Source of the DNA: Bacillota bacterium
GTDB lineage: Bacteria > Bacillota > Clostridia > Peptostreptococcales > Anaerovoracaceae
Direction: 5' to 3'
Length of the DNA stretch: 5,068 nucleotides
Assembly: GCA_017537495.1 (NCBI GenBank)
Contig: JAFYKS010000308.1
Span: 1 to 5,068 of the forward strand
In this document: positions 5,011 through 5,068 of the stretch, piece after piece
How positions within the stretch are numbered: position 1 is the first letter of the stretch
Layout of the letters: each line of letters starts with the position of its first letter
Notes under the pieces: generated by a model
Database searches by the model: none
What the model saw: the letters and a program-made list of their open reading frames with translations, nothing else
What the model was told of the DNA's origin: nothing
Translations under genes and position numbers: made by a program

Positions 5011-5068
5011 GCCAATGTCATTAAGTTAAGATGACGTGGCGGCGGACCGGCTCTAAGAAAAAAGTAAG
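5011..5068 (+). other. Short 3' tail with a small hairpin; nothing else supported
   Basis: A 5-bp stem GTCAT/ATGAC (5017-5021 with 5031-5035) with a nine-base loop follows the membrane-protein stop by six bases. It lacks a T-run, so it is not a convincing terminator. The rest is too short to interpret. Confidence 0.3.

Noticed and set aside
5031..5068. Possible 5' end of a next gene (ATG at 5031, 12 open codons to the window edge)
   Set aside because: No ribosome binding site precedes it and the ATG lies within a small hairpin. The stretch is too short to judge.
1..5068. tRNA, rRNA, CRISPR array, insertion sequence or phage genes
   Set aside because: None was found by eye on either strand: no regularly spaced long repeats, no transposase or integrase motifs and no tRNA-like T-loop sequence in a suitable context.

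Overview
This 5,068-base window looks like ordinary chromosome from a strictly anaerobic, amino-acid-fermenting, probably spore-forming member of the Clostridia (Bacillota). That reading rests on four things: a beta-keto acid cleavage enzyme that most resembles Kce of lysine fermentation; a DUF348-G5-3D cell-wall protein, an architecture typical of Gram-positive Bacillota; a CwlD-like spore-cortex amidase; and strong AGGAGG-type ribosome binding sites in front of most genes. No transposase, phage gene, CRISPR array, tRNA or rRNA was seen.

Layout. (1) Bases 1-618 hold the 3' three quarters of a BKACE/Kce gene, closed by a 12-bp hairpin terminator at 649-684. (2) A promoter at about 761-789 leads into a 328-residue membrane-anchored wall protein (818-1804) ending in a 3D lytic-transglycosylase-like domain. 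(3) A 16-bp perfect inverted repeat at 1810-1886 separates this gene from the convergent gene on the minus strand and probably terminates both. (4) The minus-strand gene (1917-3182) encodes a long-form AlaX-type editing protein that clears mischarged tRNA-Ala. Its start is fixed by a well-placed ribosome binding site, and a good extended -10 promoter overlaps the upstream alternative ATG. (5) A compact divergent control region leads into the CwlD-like amidase (3275-4033). (6) Bases 4034-4383 are a 350-base gap with no credible gene. It holds a cluster of DnaA-box-like sequences (one perfect, one 8/9, several weaker), a 12-bp palindrome, two hairpins and an AT-rich/poly-T tract. (7) Bases 4384-5010 encode an unrecognised three-helix membrane protein with an acidic tail and a four-cysteine cluster. 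The last 58 bases show nothing certain.

How the genes relate. The 3D protein and the amidase both act on peptidoglycan and could both serve wall remodelling in growth, dormancy or sporulation. They are separated by the unrelated tRNA-editing gene and each seems to have its own transcription unit, so this is a neighbourhood rather than one operon. The strongest candidates for something undescribed are the DnaA-box-bearing gap and the cysteine-tailed membrane protein next to it. Nothing here proves a new system.
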